Positions 37,771 through 47,271 of a stretch of DNA of 64,000 nucleotides are shown piece after piece (position 1 is the first letter of the stretch; the number at the start of each line of letters is the position of its first letter). The stretch comes from an uncultured Roseobacter sp. (GTDB taxonomy: Bacteria; Pseudomonadota; Alphaproteobacteria; Rhodobacterales; Rhodobacteraceae). A program made the position numbers and the translations under genes. The notes under the pieces were generated by a model that was not told the DNA's origin, ran no database searches, and worked only from the letters and a program-made list of their open reading frames with translations. Where the stretch lies: contig NZ_CANMNK010000004.1 of the NCBI RefSeq assembly GCF_947499265.1, positions 186,001 to 250,000 on the forward strand. The letters run 5' to 3'.

Positions 37771-37917
37771 CATTCGTTTCCGAAACGAAACGATTGGCGC
37801 GCTTCCCGCCGCAAGACGTCTTGGAAATGTCGGAATTGCCCTTCTGTGCGCACCTGCGCGCTCGTATGCATGCTCCAGCAACATTGCCGTGCGCGGCATT
37901 TCAACGGGGATTCTCTC

Positions 37918-39594
37918 ATGGCTTACAAAACTGACATCGAAATCGCGCGTGAAGCGTCGAAAAAACCGATCCAGGAGATTGGCGCGAAACTGGACATCTC
38001 CAGCGACGACCTTTTGCCCTATGGCCATGACAAGGCAAAGGTCAGCCAGTCCTTCATCAACTCCGTGCAGGACCGTCCCGACGGCAAGCTGATCCTCGTG
38101 ACCGCGATCAATCCGACGCCAGCCGGTGAGGGCAAGACCACGACAACCGTGGGCTTGGGCGATGGCCTGAACCGCATCGGCAAAAAGGCCGCTGTGTGCA
38201 TCCGCGAAGCCTCCCTCGGGCCAAACTTCGGCATGAAGGGCGGTGCTGCTGGCGGTGGCTACGCGCAGATCGTGCCGATGGAAGAAATGAACCTGCATTT
38301 CACCGGCGACTTCCACGCGATCACCTCCGCGCATTCGCTGCTGTCGGCGATGATCGACAACCACATCTACTGGGGCAATGCGCTTGAGATCGACACTCGC
38401 CGCGTTGTCTGGCGCCGTGTTGTGGACATGAACGACCGTGCGTTGCGTCAAATCACCACCTCTCTGGGCGGTGTCGCCAATGGCTTCCCACGCGAAGCCG
38501 GTTTCGACATCACCGTGGCCTCCGAGGTCATGGCGATCCTGTGCCTGTCCAAGAACCTCGATGATTTGCAGAAACGTCTGGGCGACATGATCGTGGCCTA
38601 CCGGCGTGACCGCTCGCCCGTTTTCGCGCGTGACATCAAAGCCGATGGCGCGATGACCGTGCTCTTGAAAGACGCGATGCAGCCGAACTTGGTGCAGACG
38701 CTGGAAAACAACCCCGCCTTTGTGCACGGCGGCCCCTTCGCGAATATCGCGCACGGCTGTAACTCCGTGATCGCCACTACAACGGCCCTGAAACTGGCGG
38801 ATTACGTGGTGACCGAAGCGGGTTTCGGCGCGGACCTCGGGGCCGAGAAATTCCTCAACATCAAATGCCGCAAGGCCGGGCTTGCCCCGTCTTGTGTTGT
38901 GGTTGTGGCCACCGTGCGCGCGATGAAGATGAACGGCGGCGTCGCCAAAGCGGACCTGGGTGCGGAAAACGTCGATGCGGTGAAAAACGGCTGCGCCAAC
39001 CTGGGTCGTCACATCGAGAACGTCAAATCCTTCGGCGTGCCGGTGGTGGTCGCCATCAACCACTTTGTCACCGATACCGATGCGGAAGTGCAGGCGGTCA
39101 AAGACTACGTCGCAAGTCAGGGGTCTGAGGCAGTTCTGTCCCGTCACTGGGAGCTCGGTTCCGAAGGATCAGCTGATCTGGCCACCAAAGTTGCCGAAGT
39201 CATCGATGCGGATGAGGCGAATTTCGCGCCGATCTACCCTGATGACATGAGCCTTGCGGAGAAGATCAACACCATCGCGACCAAGATCTACCGTGCCGAC
39301 AGCGCCCAGATGGATCAGAAAATCCTCAACCAGCTTAAGGATTGGGAAGATCAGGGATACGGCAACCTGCCGGTCTGCATGGCGAAAACCCAGTATAGCT
39401 TCACCACCGATCCCAATGAGCGCGGTGCGCCCACAGGGTTTGACATTCCGGTACGCGAAGTCCGCCTGAGCGCAGGGGCCGGATTTGTGGTGGCAATCTG
39501 TGGTGAGATCATGACGATGCCCGGTCTGCCGCGCGTGCCGTCGGCTGAAAACATCAAACTCAACGCAAATGGTGACGTCGAAGGCCTGTTCTAA
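37918..39594 (+). CDS. fhs: formate-tetrahydrofolate ligase
   Basis: Fhs makes 10-formyl-THF from formate, ATP and THF. With FolD it links formate, methylene-THF and the C1 pool, and in roseobacters it can serve oxidation of methyl groups from DMSP, choline or glycine betaine. The 558-residue protein has the P-loop [15 protein letters not shown], the [20 protein letters not shown] segment (in parts) and the C-terminal [18 protein letters not shown]. The ATG at 37918 ([13 protein letters not shown]) is chosen over an upstream in-frame start at 37846 that adds a Cys-rich leader. folD lies two genes downstream. Confidence 0.97.
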   Translation: MAYKTDIEIAREASKKPIQEIGAKLDISSDDLLPYGHDKAKVSQSFINSVQDRPDGKLILVTAINPTPAGEGKTTTTVGLGDGLNRIGKKAAVCIREASLGPNFGMKGGAAGGGYAQIVPMEEMNLHFTGDFHAITSAHSLLSAMIDNHIYWGNALEIDTRRVVWRRVVDMNDRALRQITTSLGGVANGFPREAGFDITVASEVMAILCLSKNLDDLQKRLGDMIVAYRRDRSPVFARDIKADGAMTVLLKDAMQPNLVQTLENNPAFVHGGPFANIAHGCNSVIATTTALKLADYVVTEAGFGADLGAEKFLNIKCRKAGLAPSCVVVVATVRAMKMNGGVAKADLGAENVDAVKNGCANLGRHIENVKSFGVPVVVAINHFVTDTDAEVQAVKDYVASQGSEAVLSRHWELGSEGSADLATKVAEVIDADEANFAPIYPDDMSLAEKINTIATKIYRADSAQMDQKILNQLKDWEDQGYGNLPVCMAKTQYSFTTDPNERGAPTGFDIPVREVRLSAGAGFVVAICGEIMTMPGLPRVPSAENIKLNANGDVEGLF

Positions 39595-39620
39595 GGCCAA
39601 GGCGTCACCCGTGATGTGAA

Positions 39621-39645
39621 AAGGGGCAGCAAAAGGTTGCCCCTT
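39621..39645 (+). terminator. hairpin after fhs
   Basis: AAGGGGCA (39621-39628) pairs with TGCCCCTT (39638-39645) around a 9-base loop, 27 bases after the fhs stop. No T-run follows, so it may be leaky and allow read-through to folD. Confidence 0.5.
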
Positions 39646-39693
39646 GCGCCTCGCACCGCCAAGCTGCGCGTCATGACATTCAAGGAGACCATG

Positions 39694-40167
39694 ATGACCA
39701 GATTGATTGCCGTGCTGTTCGCGGTGGTGTTTGCGGGGGCTGTGGCCGCGCAGGATCGCTACGTTGGATATTACTACCCCAAGGTCACGTCTGAGGAGAC
39801 ATTCGACCGCGTCGTGCGAGCCAGTCAGGGGGCGGGCAAGGCCGTGCGCATCGATTTTGTGAATGTCCTGACCACGGCGCAGCTCGATACGCCGGAAAGC
39901 CCGCGTTTCGTGTTCTTTTCCAAAGGCGAAACCTCCTCCACACTCATTCTCACAGCGCTTGATGATGAGGTTTTCTCGACCCTCTACCGAGCCCGCGCGA
40001 TAATGGCGCAGATGACAGTTGCGGTGCGTCAGGGTGGGTTTTTCCGGCAGGAAGAACTGCAATACGTCGCAACGTTTTACGATTTGCTGCAGCTGATGCA
40101 GTTCGACGAGTTGGTGATCACAGATGGTCACTCATGGGCCCATAAGGTCACTTTCAAACGACAATAG
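39694..40167 (+). CDS. exported protein of unknown function
   Basis: A 157-residue protein with a Sec signal peptide ([20 protein letters not shown]). The mature part begins [19 protein letters not shown] and contains [20 protein letters not shown] and the helix [19 protein letters not shown] do not recognise a characterised family. AGGAG lies six bases before the ATG at 39694 and three before another ATG at 39691. It lies between fhs and folD, 11 bases before folD, so it is probably co-transcribed with the C1 genes; this could be positional only. Confidence 0.75.
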   Translation: MTRLIAVLFAVVFAGAVAAQDRYVGYYYPKVTSEETFDRVVRASQGAGKAVRIDFVNVLTTAQLDTPESPRFVFFSKGETSSTLILTALDDEVFSTLYRARAIMAQMTVAVRQGGFFRQEELQYVATFYDLLQLMQFDELVITDGHSWAHKVTFKRQ

Positions 40168-40178
40168 GAAGACAACAG

Positions 40179-41081
40179 ATGCCAGCCAAGATCATCGACG
40201 GAAAAGCTTTTGCTGCCACAGTACGCGCCCAGGTCGCAGAGCATGTGACCAAGCTCAAAGAGGGCCATGGGATCACCCCCGGCCTTGCCGTTGTCCTGGT
40301 GGGCGAAGACCCTGCAAGCCAGGTCTACGTCCGCTCCAAGGGCAAGCAGACCGTCGAAGTGGGTATGAAATCTGTTGAGCACAAGCTGGATGCGGAGACC
40401 TCCGAGGCGGATCTGTTGGCGGTGATCGATCAGCTGAACAATGATCCTGAGATCCACGGGATTCTGGTGCAGCTGCCGCTGCCGAAACACCTTGATGAGG
40501 ATCTGGTGATCAATTCGATTGCGCCGGAAAAGGATGTGGACGGGTTCCACATCTCGAACGTCGGTCTGCTGGGTACCGGCCAGAAATCCATGGTGCCCTG
40601 CACGCCACTGGGCTGTCTGATGATGCTGCGCGATCATCATGGGAGCCTGTCCGGTATGGATGCCGTGGTGATCGGGCGCTCTAACATTGTGGGTAAGCCG
40701 ATGTCACAACTGCTGCTGGGGGATAGCTGCACGGTGACCATCGCGCATAGCCGCACCAAGGATTTGCCGGATGCCGTGCGCCGGGCCGATATCGTTGTGG
40801 CTGCCGTCGGGCGCCCCGAAATGGTACCGGGGGATTGGATCAAGCCGGGTGCCACGGTGATTGACGTTGGCATCAACCGTCTGGATGCGCCGGAGCGCGG
40901 CGAGGGCAAGACACGCCTCGTCGGCGATGTCGATTACGAAAGCTGCGCCGCAGTGGCGGGCGCGATCACCCCCGTACCGGGTGGCGTGGGGCCAATGACA
41001 ATCGCCTGCCTGCTGGCGAACACGGTCACGGCCTGTTGCCGGGCCAATGATCTGCCGGAGCCTGAGGGGCTGACCGCTTAA
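40179..41081 (+). CDS. folD: bifunctional methylene-THF dehydrogenase/cyclohydrolase
   Basis: FolD interconverts 5,10-methylene-THF and 10-formyl-THF. The 300-residue protein has [21 protein letters not shown] (in parts, with the catalytic Lys region), [13 protein letters not shown], the NADP-binding [17 protein letters not shown] and the C-terminal [18 protein letters not shown]. With fhs it forms a C1 pathway. A GAAGA-containing purine stretch precedes the ATG. It is convergent with the thioesterase gene, three bases apart. Confidence 0.97.
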   Translation: MPAKIIDGKAFAATVRAQVAEHVTKLKEGHGITPGLAVVLVGEDPASQVYVRSKGKQTVEVGMKSVEHKLDAETSEADLLAVIDQLNNDPEIHGILVQLPLPKHLDEDLVINSIAPEKDVDGFHISNVGLLGTGQKSMVPCTPLGCLMMLRDHHGSLSGMDAVVIGRSNIVGKPMSQLLLGDSCTVTIAHSRTKDLPDAVRRADIVVAAVGRPEMVPGDWIKPGATVIDVGINRLDAPERGEGKTRLVGDVDYESCAAVAGAITPVPGGVGPMTIACLLANTVTACCRANDLPEPEGLTA

Positions 41082-41084
41082 GCG

Positions 41085-41504
41085 CTAGAGCGGTACCGGC
41101 ACCATCGTGCCCTGCAATACCGCGATCAGCTTTTCCGTGTTGTCTTTAATGGCGTGAACCTCGGAGGTCACCACAACCAACCGCCTGCCGGGTTTCACCA
41201 CCCGGCCGGTGGCCCGGAGGAAATCCCCCTTGGCGGGGGCCAGCAGATTGATCTTGATCTCCGCCGTCACCACCTCGCTGTCCAGCGGCAGGGTGGTCAA
41301 CGCCGCATAGCCTGCGGCACTATCGCCGATGGAAAAGGTGAGGCCCGCGTGGCCAAAACCCTGCTGTTGCAGCGATCCCGGCAGGAGCGGCGCGGTGATC
41401 ACGACGGTGCCCTCGGCGATGCTGTGAATTTCGGCCCCCAGAGTGGTCATCATGCTCTGCGCGGCAAAACTCTTTTGGATGCGGGCCTTCTGACGGTCTT
41501 CCAT
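41085..41504 (-). CDS. PaaI-family hot-dog thioesterase
   Basis: A 139-residue hot-dog-fold thioesterase of the PaaI/YdiI type. The active-site region is QQQGFGHAGLTFSIGDSAAGYAA, read in parts, with the pattern H-x-G-x6-D-x2-x-G, and a following EIKINLLAPAKGD strand. Substrate is an acyl- or aryl-CoA, not further defined. It starts 9 bases after the pdeM stop on the same strand, making it the last gene of the helicase-pdeM unit. Confidence 0.87.
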   Translation of the reverse strand: MEDRQKARIQKSFAAQSMMTTLGAEIHSIAEGTVVITAPLLPGSLQQQGFGHAGLTFSIGDSAAGYAALTTLPLDSEVVTAEIKINLLAPAKGDFLRATGRVVKPGRRLVVVTSEVHAIKDNTEKLIAVLQGTMVPVPL

Positions 41505-41513
41505 CGCGTTTTC

Positions 41514-42176
41514 CTATCGTGGCATTGGCACACAGGTGGGCACGGGGCCGGTGAGAATGGCAAGCGCTTTTGGCCCCAGCAGATGGCCGAGAACATCGCT
41601 GTGGCTGCGCAGCCCGCCGGTGTAGGTGCCGTAAGCCGGCAGGATCAAGCGATCGTCATCATAGAGGAAAGCGGGCCGCGAAATGCGCCGCCCGCGGGTC
41701 TGAATCGCCGCTTTTGGATGATAGTGGCCTGAGACCTCTGCGGTGCAGCCGGGCGCTGCGATGTGCCGAAAGGTCAGTGCGCCGAGCGTGATGTCTTGCA
41801 GGTGTTCGCCGCCAAACTCAATTGGACCGGGATCGTGGTTGCCCTCAATCCAGATCCAACGGCGCCCCGCCTGCAAACGCGCGATCCAAAGGCGTTCGGC
41901 TTCGGGTAGCGTGGCCGCCGCCATCAGGTCATCGAAACTGTCGCCCAGACAGATCACGATGCGCGCCCCGGTTTGATCCAGATCTGCCGCCAGCCTGGCG
42001 AGCGTATCGCGGGTCTCATAAGGTGGCAGCGACTGCCCACTGCGGCGCGCAACCCGCTCGGATTTGCCCAGGTGCAGGTCTGAAACGCATAGCATTTCGT
42101 TCTCGGGCCACCAGAGCGCGCCAGAGCCAAGCGCCTTGATAGCCGTTCCAGCGAAGGTAAAGGGATGGCAGTTCAT
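41514..42176 (-). CDS. pdeM: ligase-associated DNA damage response endonuclease PdeM
   Basis: PdeM is a calcineurin-like metallophosphoesterase found with the Lhr-like helicase and an ATP-dependent DNA ligase in a repair gene cluster. The 220-residue protein has the metal-binding motifs VSDLHLGKSER, ICLGDSFDD, IEGNHDPG and SGHYHPKA. The ATG at 42176 (MNCHPFTFAG) fits the family N-terminus, leaving 40 bases to the helicase stop; in-frame codons further upstream are alternatives. No ligase gene is in the window. Confidence 0.9.
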   Translation of the reverse strand: MNCHPFTFAGTAIKALGSGALWWPENEMLCVSDLHLGKSERVARRSGQSLPPYETRDTLARLAADLDQTGARIVICLGDSFDDLMAAATLPEAERLWIARLQAGRRWIWIEGNHDPGPIEFGGEHLQDITLGALTFRHIAAPGCTAEVSGHYHPKAAIQTRGRRISRPAFLYDDDRLILPAYGTYTGGLRSHSDVLGHLLGPKALAILTGPVPTCVPMPR

Positions 42177-42216
42177 GATTTGTTCATGGCGCATCAGCGC
42201 GTGTGTTGCAAGCCGT

Positions 42217-44670
42217 TCAATATCCGACACGCCAGCGCGGCGTGTTGCTTGGCTGTGGCGTGATATCGGCGATGCCAGCGCTTTCCATCAGCCGTGCGGC
42301 TTCCTCGGCCAGCAGCCTTTCTTCCGCGGCGCCTTTCACAGGCACGCGCCCCATCTCCAAAAACATTGGGGCAGCCAGCGGTGTCACGCGCGTCAGCTTC
42401 AAATGATCAATGCGGCCTGCAACCCGTTCCGCCATCTCTTCGATCCGGCCGAAATCAACCAACCCGCGCAGGGCCTCCTCGCGGGTGATGTCCAGCAGCA
42501 GATGACCGGGATCATATTTTTGCAAAGTGTCGTAGAGGATGTCCGAACTGAACGTGGCTTGCCGACCGGATTTCCGGGCTGACGGGGTGTTGCGCTGGAT
42601 CAGCCCTGCGATGGTGGCGCTGGCGCGAAAGGTACGCTTCATCACCGCATTGCCCGCGAGCCAGGTTTCCAATCCATCTTGCAGCGCGTCGAGATCAAAC
42701 AGGGGGGCAGGCGTCTCAACAGGATCTAGTCCCCAGATCAAGGTGGCGTAATCTGTGGCCACAAACCCCATCGGGTTCAGGCCCATTTCTTCCATACGTT
42801 TGGTCAGCAGCAGCCCCAGCGTCTGTTGCCCATTGCGCCCGGCAAAGCCGTAAATTACGGTCTGTTCGCGACCGTCATGTGGAAAGCTCTCGATCAGCAA
42901 GCGGCCGGGTTTCGGTAACTGGCTGACCTCCCGCTGCAGGGCCAGCCATTCCGCGGTATGGGCGGGGAGTTCCGGCCACTCCGCCTGCTGAAACATCTCG
43001 ATCACACGCGCGCTGAGCTGTGTCGAGGTGGCGAATTTGGTGCCCATGAACGTGGCAACTTTCGGTTTTTTGGCCGCATTGCGGCTGACCTCAACGGTCA
43101 TTTCGCGCAACCCCTCGTAGCGCACGATCTGTCCCCCGATCAGAAACGTATCACCCGGCGTCAGTGAAGCGGCGAAGCCTTCTTCGATCTCGCCCAGTGG
43201 TTTGCCGCCCCGATTGCGGCGCAGCCGGACTTTCAGGGTGTCGGTGTCCTGAATGGTGCCAATGTTCATGCGGATTTTCTGCGCCGCGCGCGGGTCTCGC
43301 AACTGCCACAACCCGTCCGGGCGCTGTTGCAGCCGTTGCCATTGGTCATAGGCCCGCAGCGCATAGCCGCCTGTTGCGCAAAAATCGAGGCAGGCATCGA
43401 ATTCTGCGCGGATCAACGCAGCGTAGGCGCCGACGCTGGTGACCTCATGAAACAGCGCATCCGCCTCAAAAGGGCCCGCCGCGGCGGTGATCAGGATATG
43501 CTGGCAGAGCACGTCGCGCGGCCCGGAACCGCGCGGATCACCATCCAATTCGCCTGCACGCACGGCTTCCAGGGCTGCCACACATTCCACGACCTCGAAC
43601 CGGTTGGCGGGGACCAGCAGCGCCTTTGAGGGCGCATTATATCGGTGATTGGCCCGACCGATGCGTTGGATCAGCCGTTTGACATTCTTGGGGGCACCGA
43701 TCTGAATGACCAGATCCACATCCCCCCAATCGATGCCAAGATCGAGGCTGCCGGTGCAAACAATGGCGCGCAATTCACCGCGCACCATCGCGCCCTCGAC
43801 CCTTTCGCGCTGCTGGCGGTCGAGGGAGCCGTGGTGGATGCCGATCGGCAGACCGTCGTCATTGGCAAGCCATAGATTATGAAAGAAAATCTCCGCCTGC
43901 GCGCGGGTGTTGTGAAAGATCAGCGTGGTTTTGTGTTTGCGGACTTCCTCCAGCACAGCCGGGATCGCGTAAGCGGCGTTCCCCCCGGACCAGGGTGGTG
44001 CCTCATGCGTCGTCAGCATGGAAATATCCGGTGCCGGGCCGGGGTCTGCGCGGAGGATGTCACAGGCATCCGGATGGCGCGCGAGTTGCTGGGCGATCGC
44101 GGCTGGATCTTCCACGGTGGCCGAGAGGCCCACACGTCGCAGATCAGGGCAGAGCCGTTGCAAACGCCCCAGGGCGAGCATCAACTGGTCGCCACGCTTG
44201 GATTCGGCGAGGGCGTGGATTTCATCGACAACCACGCGCTTGAGACCCTTGAACATGCGCGGCGCGTCCTCGTAAGAGGCCAGCAAAGCCAGGCTTTCCG
44301 GTGTCGTCAGCAGGATATGTGGCGGGTCGGCGCGCTGGCGCTTCTTGCGGCTGGCAGGTGTGTCACCGGTTCGGTCTTCGATGCGGATGGGCAGGCCCAT
44401 CTCGGTCACCGGGGTGGTAAGATTGCGCTTGATATCAGCGGCCAGCGCCTTCAGCGGCGAGATGTAGAGCGTATGCAGACCGTCGTGCGAGCCTTCGGCG
44501 AGATCGACCAGCGTGGGCAGGAAACCGGCCAGCGTCTTACCACCCCCGGTCGGCGCGATGAGCAACAACGCAGCGGCATCGGCGCGGTCCAGCATGGCCT
44601 GTTGGTGCGGGTGGATAGCCCATCCCTTCTCGGCGAACCAATGGGCAAAGATGTCGGGAAGCGCGCGCAT
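42217..44670 (-). CDS. ligase-associated DEXH-box helicase (Lhr-like)
   Basis: An 817-residue SF2 helicase of the Lhr core type that is named ligase-associated because it is usually encoded beside an ATP-dependent ligase and PdeM. Motifs are Walker A APTGGGKTLAGFLP, PLKALAADIKRNL (Ia), TTPESLALL, DEIH in VVDEIHALAESKRGDQ, GLSATVED (III), ICTGSLDLGIDWGDVDLV (V, in parts) and QRIGRANHRYNAPS (VI). The C-terminal half is the Lhr winged-helix/DUF4910-like region. The start at 44670 (MRALPDIFAHWFA) is the best family match. The downstream pdeM supports a repair role. Confidence 0.92.
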   Translation of the reverse strand: MRALPDIFAHWFAEKGWAIHPHQQAMLDRADAAALLLIAPTGGGKTLAGFLPTLVDLAEGSHDGLHTLYISPLKALAADIKRNLTTPVTEMGLPIRIEDRTGDTPASRKKRQRADPPHILLTTPESLALLASYEDAPRMFKGLKRVVVDEIHALAESKRGDQLMLALGRLQRLCPDLRRVGLSATVEDPAAIAQQLARHPDACDILRADPGPAPDISMLTTHEAPPWSGGNAAYAIPAVLEEVRKHKTTLIFHNTRAQAEIFFHNLWLANDDGLPIGIHHGSLDRQQRERVEGAMVRGELRAIVCTGSLDLGIDWGDVDLVIQIGAPKNVKRLIQRIGRANHRYNAPSKALLVPANRFEVVECVAALEAVRAGELDGDPRGSGPRDVLCQHILITAAAGPFEADALFHEVTSVGAYAALIRAEFDACLDFCATGGYALRAYDQWQRLQQRPDGLWQLRDPRAAQKIRMNIGTIQDTDTLKVRLRRNRGGKPLGEIEEGFAASLTPGDTFLIGGQIVRYEGLREMTVEVSRNAAKKPKVATFMGTKFATSTQLSARVIEMFQQAEWPELPAHTAEWLALQREVSQLPKPGRLLIESFPHDGREQTVIYGFAGRNGQQTLGLLLTKRMEEMGLNPMGFVATDYATLIWGLDPVETPAPLFDLDALQDGLETWLAGNAVMKRTFRASATIAGLIQRNTPSARKSGRQATFSSDILYDTLQKYDPGHLLLDITREEALRGLVDFGRIEEMAERVAGRIDHLKLTRVTPLAAPMFLEMGRVPVKGAAEERLLAEEAARLMESAGIADITPQPSNTPRWRVGY

Positions 44671-44790
44671 GATGGGCAGTGTAGCGCAGGAGGCCACAGG
44701 GAAAAGCCCCAGCCGTAAAAGAGGGAAGCGGCATCGATCTTTTTGTTCGATGTGTGTTCGACTTGCCTATGCGGCGATATCAACTTGGGG

Positions 44791-45339
44791 TCAGCATTGC
44801 ATAAAACTGATTTCGGGCGCAGTTATTTGACATATTCTGCCCCCGGTGTTGATGGCGCTGTAGATCGGCCTTGGCGGGCGTGCGTCGACGTTGACACTTC
44901 GATGCACCCAATTGCGGTTTTCCATGGATTTCAGGGACTGCGACAAGGCACGATCGGTGATCGTCAACAGGCTTCGTCTGATATCGTTGAAGTGGCTTGG
45001 CGTATGGAGCGATGCCAATACCGGCAATGTCCAGGCCCGCCGCAGTAAATCCTGATCTTCGTCTTGGGAGACGCTGTTAATCTTATGCGCGATGGCTGCA
45101 GACTCTTTGCCGAATTCGGTGAGCCGAAACTCTGGTCTCAGCGGATGACCATGCCCCGGGTTCCGCTCCAGCAAACCAAGCTCAATAAGATGTTCCATGC
45201 TCTGGGCGAAAGACGTCCTGCTGGCACCTGTTGCGGTCAAGAGTGTCGCCTGCCGTCCGGGAATCCCTGCATGCAGGCTCGACAAGATGGGCAATGCCCA
45301 GGCCTTAGACGTGACGTTGACAAAAAGCTCTATGTACAT
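44791..45339 (-). CDS. tandem winged-helix transcriptional regulator (HxlR-like)
   Basis: A 182-residue regulator made of two similar winged-helix modules. Module 1 (about 1-90) has AWALPILSSLHAGIPGR and RTSFAQSMEHLIELGLLERN; module 2 (about 95-175) has AWTLPVLASLHTPSHFND and DRALSQSLKSMENRNWVHRS. The second resembles HxlR/MarR-like proteins, with no ligand domain or conserved N-terminal Cys seen. A single chain with both wHTH units could bind a palindrome alone. It is divergent from the VOC gene, and a perfect palindrome starts two bases from its own start codon, so autoregulation is likely. Confidence 0.8.
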   Translation of the reverse strand: MYIELFVNVTSKAWALPILSSLHAGIPGRQATLLTATGASRTSFAQSMEHLIELGLLERNPGHGHPLRPEFRLTEFGKESAAIAHKINSVSQDEDQDLLRRAWTLPVLASLHTPSHFNDIRRSLLTITDRALSQSLKSMENRNWVHRSVNVDARPPRPIYSAINTGGRICQITAPEISFMQC

Positions 45340-45340
45340 A

Positions 45341-45359
45341 AAGTATAGTTAGTATACTT
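45341..45359. promoter_or_regulatory. palindromic operator between the regulator and VOC genes
   Basis: AAGTATA-gttag-TATACTT is a perfect 7-5-7 inverted repeat in the 39-base gap between divergent genes. A second short palindrome, TATGTACATA (45331-45340), overlaps the regulator start. The site would overlap promoters on both sides, as expected for HxlR-type autorepression and control of the VOC gene. Confidence 0.65.
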
Positions 45360-45378
45360 CGCATCATAGGGAAAGACG

Positions 45379-45756
45379 ATGTCGCTCATTTCGCTGGAAG
45401 ACACCATCACCATCGCTCTGTCGGTCAAAGATCGTCATGCAAGTGCCAAGTGGTATGAAAACATGCTCGGATTTCAGACCCTCTATCATGCGGATGAAGC
45501 GGGCTGGTCCGAACTTCGGACCAAAACCACAGGTGTCACCCTTGGCCTGGGCGAGCATACCAAGCCCGCTCCCGGCAACTGCGTGCCCGTTTTCGGGATC
45601 GGCGATCTTGATGGCGCGCGCCACAAATTGGAACAGGCGCAGGTCAAGTTTGATGGCGAAACAGATGTCGTCGAGGGCATGGTCAAGACCGCAACCTTTT
45701 ACGACCCCGATGGCAACGCGCTCATGCTTGCGGAAGATTTGACACAAGGCGCGTGA
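45379..45756 (+). CDS. VOC (glyoxalase-like) family protein
   Basis: A 125-residue vicinal-oxygen-chelate fold protein, related to glyoxalases, ring-cleaving dioxygenases and antibiotic-binding proteins. Two beta-alpha-beta modules are visible: ITIALSVKDRHASAKWYENM with LGFQTLY, and NCVPVFGIGDLDGARHKLEQ with ATFYDPDGNALMLAED. Candidate metal ligands are the late Glu and the acidic or polar residues of the strands, not assignable by eye. It is divergent from the tandem-wHTH regulator, its likely controller, and convergent with the AAA+ gene. Confidence 0.85.
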   Translation: MSLISLEDTITIALSVKDRHASAKWYENMLGFQTLYHADEAGWSELRTKTTGVTLGLGEHTKPAPGNCVPVFGIGDLDGARHKLEQAQVKFDGETDVVEGMVKTATFYDPDGNALMLAEDLTQGA

Positions 45757-45821
45757 GTGATCACGCCGGACAAAGCAAAGCCGATGTTTGAAAGCTGGCA
45801 GTCACGGCAAGCTTGAGGGCC

Positions 45822-45851
45822 AAACCGCGACTGCACAATATGTGGCGGTTT
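45822..45851. terminator. hairpin between convergent VOC and AAA+ genes
   Basis: AAACCGC (45822-45828) and GCGGTTT (45845-45851) form a 7-bp stem around a 16-base loop in the 125-base convergent gap. The A-rich and T-rich ends suit a bidirectional terminator, but the stem is short. Confidence 0.45.
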
Positions 45852-45881
45852 CCGATCACTCGGCGGCGTGCCGCGGCTCGA

Positions 45882-47189
45882 TCATTTCACGATGTGCTCG
45901 TCCTTCACGAACATGTTGGCCCAGGCCCGGTCGATCAGCTCCGGTGACATCTGGTAGGGGATGCCTTCGAAGTCGCAGATAGAGATCATCTGGTCGATCA
46001 GGAAGATCGGCTGATAATTCGCGTAGATATTGTCGATCTCGGGGTATTTGACCTTCAGCAGGTGCACCAGCGTCGCCTCGTCCAGCGGCATTTTCCGCTT
46101 CTTCGCGACCATCGCAAAAATCTTGAGGAAGTTTTCCTGATTGGGCCCGTCGATCTTGATCTTGAAAAAGATCCGGCGCAGGGCCGCCTTGTCAAAGATT
46201 TCATTCGGGTGGAAGTTGGTGGAGAAAATCACCAGGGTGTCGAAGGGTACTTCGAATTTCTCACCCGATTGCAGGGCGAGGATGTCCTTGCTTTCTTCCA
46301 GTGGTACGATCCAGCGGTTCACCAGCGACTGCGGCGGTTCAGCCTGACGGCCAAGGTCGTCCACGATGAAGATACCACCGGTGGATTTCAGCTGCAGCGG
46401 CGCCTGATAGGTCCGCGCCGTGGGGTTGTAGACCAGATCGAGCATGTTGAGCGACAATTCACCACCGGTGATGACGGTGGGGCGCTCGCATTTCACATAG
46501 CGCATGTCGAATTTGGTCGCACGGCGCAGTGAATTTGGATCGTCTTCTTCAATCGGCACGGCGGCATGCACGATGGGGTCATACACGGTAATCACCTGAC
46601 CGGCGTATTCGATGGCGCGGGGAACAAAGACATTGTCGCCAAGCGCATCGCGGATGCCGTTGGAGATCGAGGATTTACCATTGCCGGGGGGGCCGTACAT
46701 CAGGATCGAGCGGCCCGCGGAAACCGCAGGCCCCAACTGATCCAGCAACATATCGGGCAAGACCAGATGGCCCATCGCGCCGGTCAACTGACTGCGGGTG
46801 ATCTGCATGTTGCGTACGGACTGGCGTTTGACCTGCTCGCGGTAGACATCGAGCGGCACGGGCATCGCACCGAAGTATTCCGACTGGGCCAATGCATCAA
46901 GCGCGCGCGCCTTACCCTGCTCCGTCAGCTGATAGCCCATTTCATTGCCATTGTTGGCGTTAAGCGTGCCGGTCGCTTCCAGCAGGCGCTGCTCGCGGGC
47001 CATGTCCACCAGTTCCTGCGTGACCGGAATGGGCAGGCACACCGCCTTGCTGAGATCGCTGACCATATCCACATTCTTGCGAAACATCGTTTTCAGGACG
47101 ATGTCGCGCATCATGACAGTCGACAGCTTCATCTCGTCCAGCGTGCGTGGCGGTGGCGGTGCCATGACATTGGCGGTTTGCATGTTCAT
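45882..47189 (-). CDS. AAA+ ATPase associated with the Tad locus
   Basis: A 435-residue AAA+ protein with no assigned function. The N-terminal 150 residues look like a helical, winged-helix-type domain (DLSKAVCLPIPVTQELVDMA; GYQLTEQGKARALDALAQ). The ATPase core has Walker A LMYGPPGNGKSSI, Walker B GGIFIVDDLGRQ and a sensor-1-like TLVIFSTNFHP, and a C-terminal lid. GAGGG lies about seven bases before the ATG. It has no protease or helicase domain. On the same strand, 82 bases after it comes the end of the prepilin peptidase gene upstream, so it is probably the last gene of the Tad cluster; a regulatory or assembly role is inference. Confidence 0.82.
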   Translation of the reverse strand: MNMQTANVMAPPPPRTLDEMKLSTVMMRDIVLKTMFRKNVDMVSDLSKAVCLPIPVTQELVDMAREQRLLEATGTLNANNGNEMGYQLTEQGKARALDALAQSEYFGAMPVPLDVYREQVKRQSVRNMQITRSQLTGAMGHLVLPDMLLDQLGPAVSAGRSILMYGPPGNGKSSISNGIRDALGDNVFVPRAIEYAGQVITVYDPIVHAAVPIEEDDPNSLRRATKFDMRYVKCERPTVITGGELSLNMLDLVYNPTARTYQAPLQLKSTGGIFIVDDLGRQAEPPQSLVNRWIVPLEESKDILALQSGEKFEVPFDTLVIFSTNFHPNEIFDKAALRRIFFKIKIDGPNQENFLKIFAMVAKKRKMPLDEATLVHLLKVKYPEIDNIYANYQPIFLIDQMISICDFEGIPYQMSPELIDRAWANMFVKDEHIVK

Positions 47190-47271
47190 TTTGGGGCCCT
47201 CAATAACATCCGTCTGCTCAGAGCGCGCAGAGCGCGATCAGAGTGACGATAGAGGGTGAAAATGGCGTAAA

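Noticed and set aside
37183-39147. 654-codon open frame on the minus strand
   Set aside because: Antisense to the MOSC and fhs genes, both of which have clear motifs on the plus strand.
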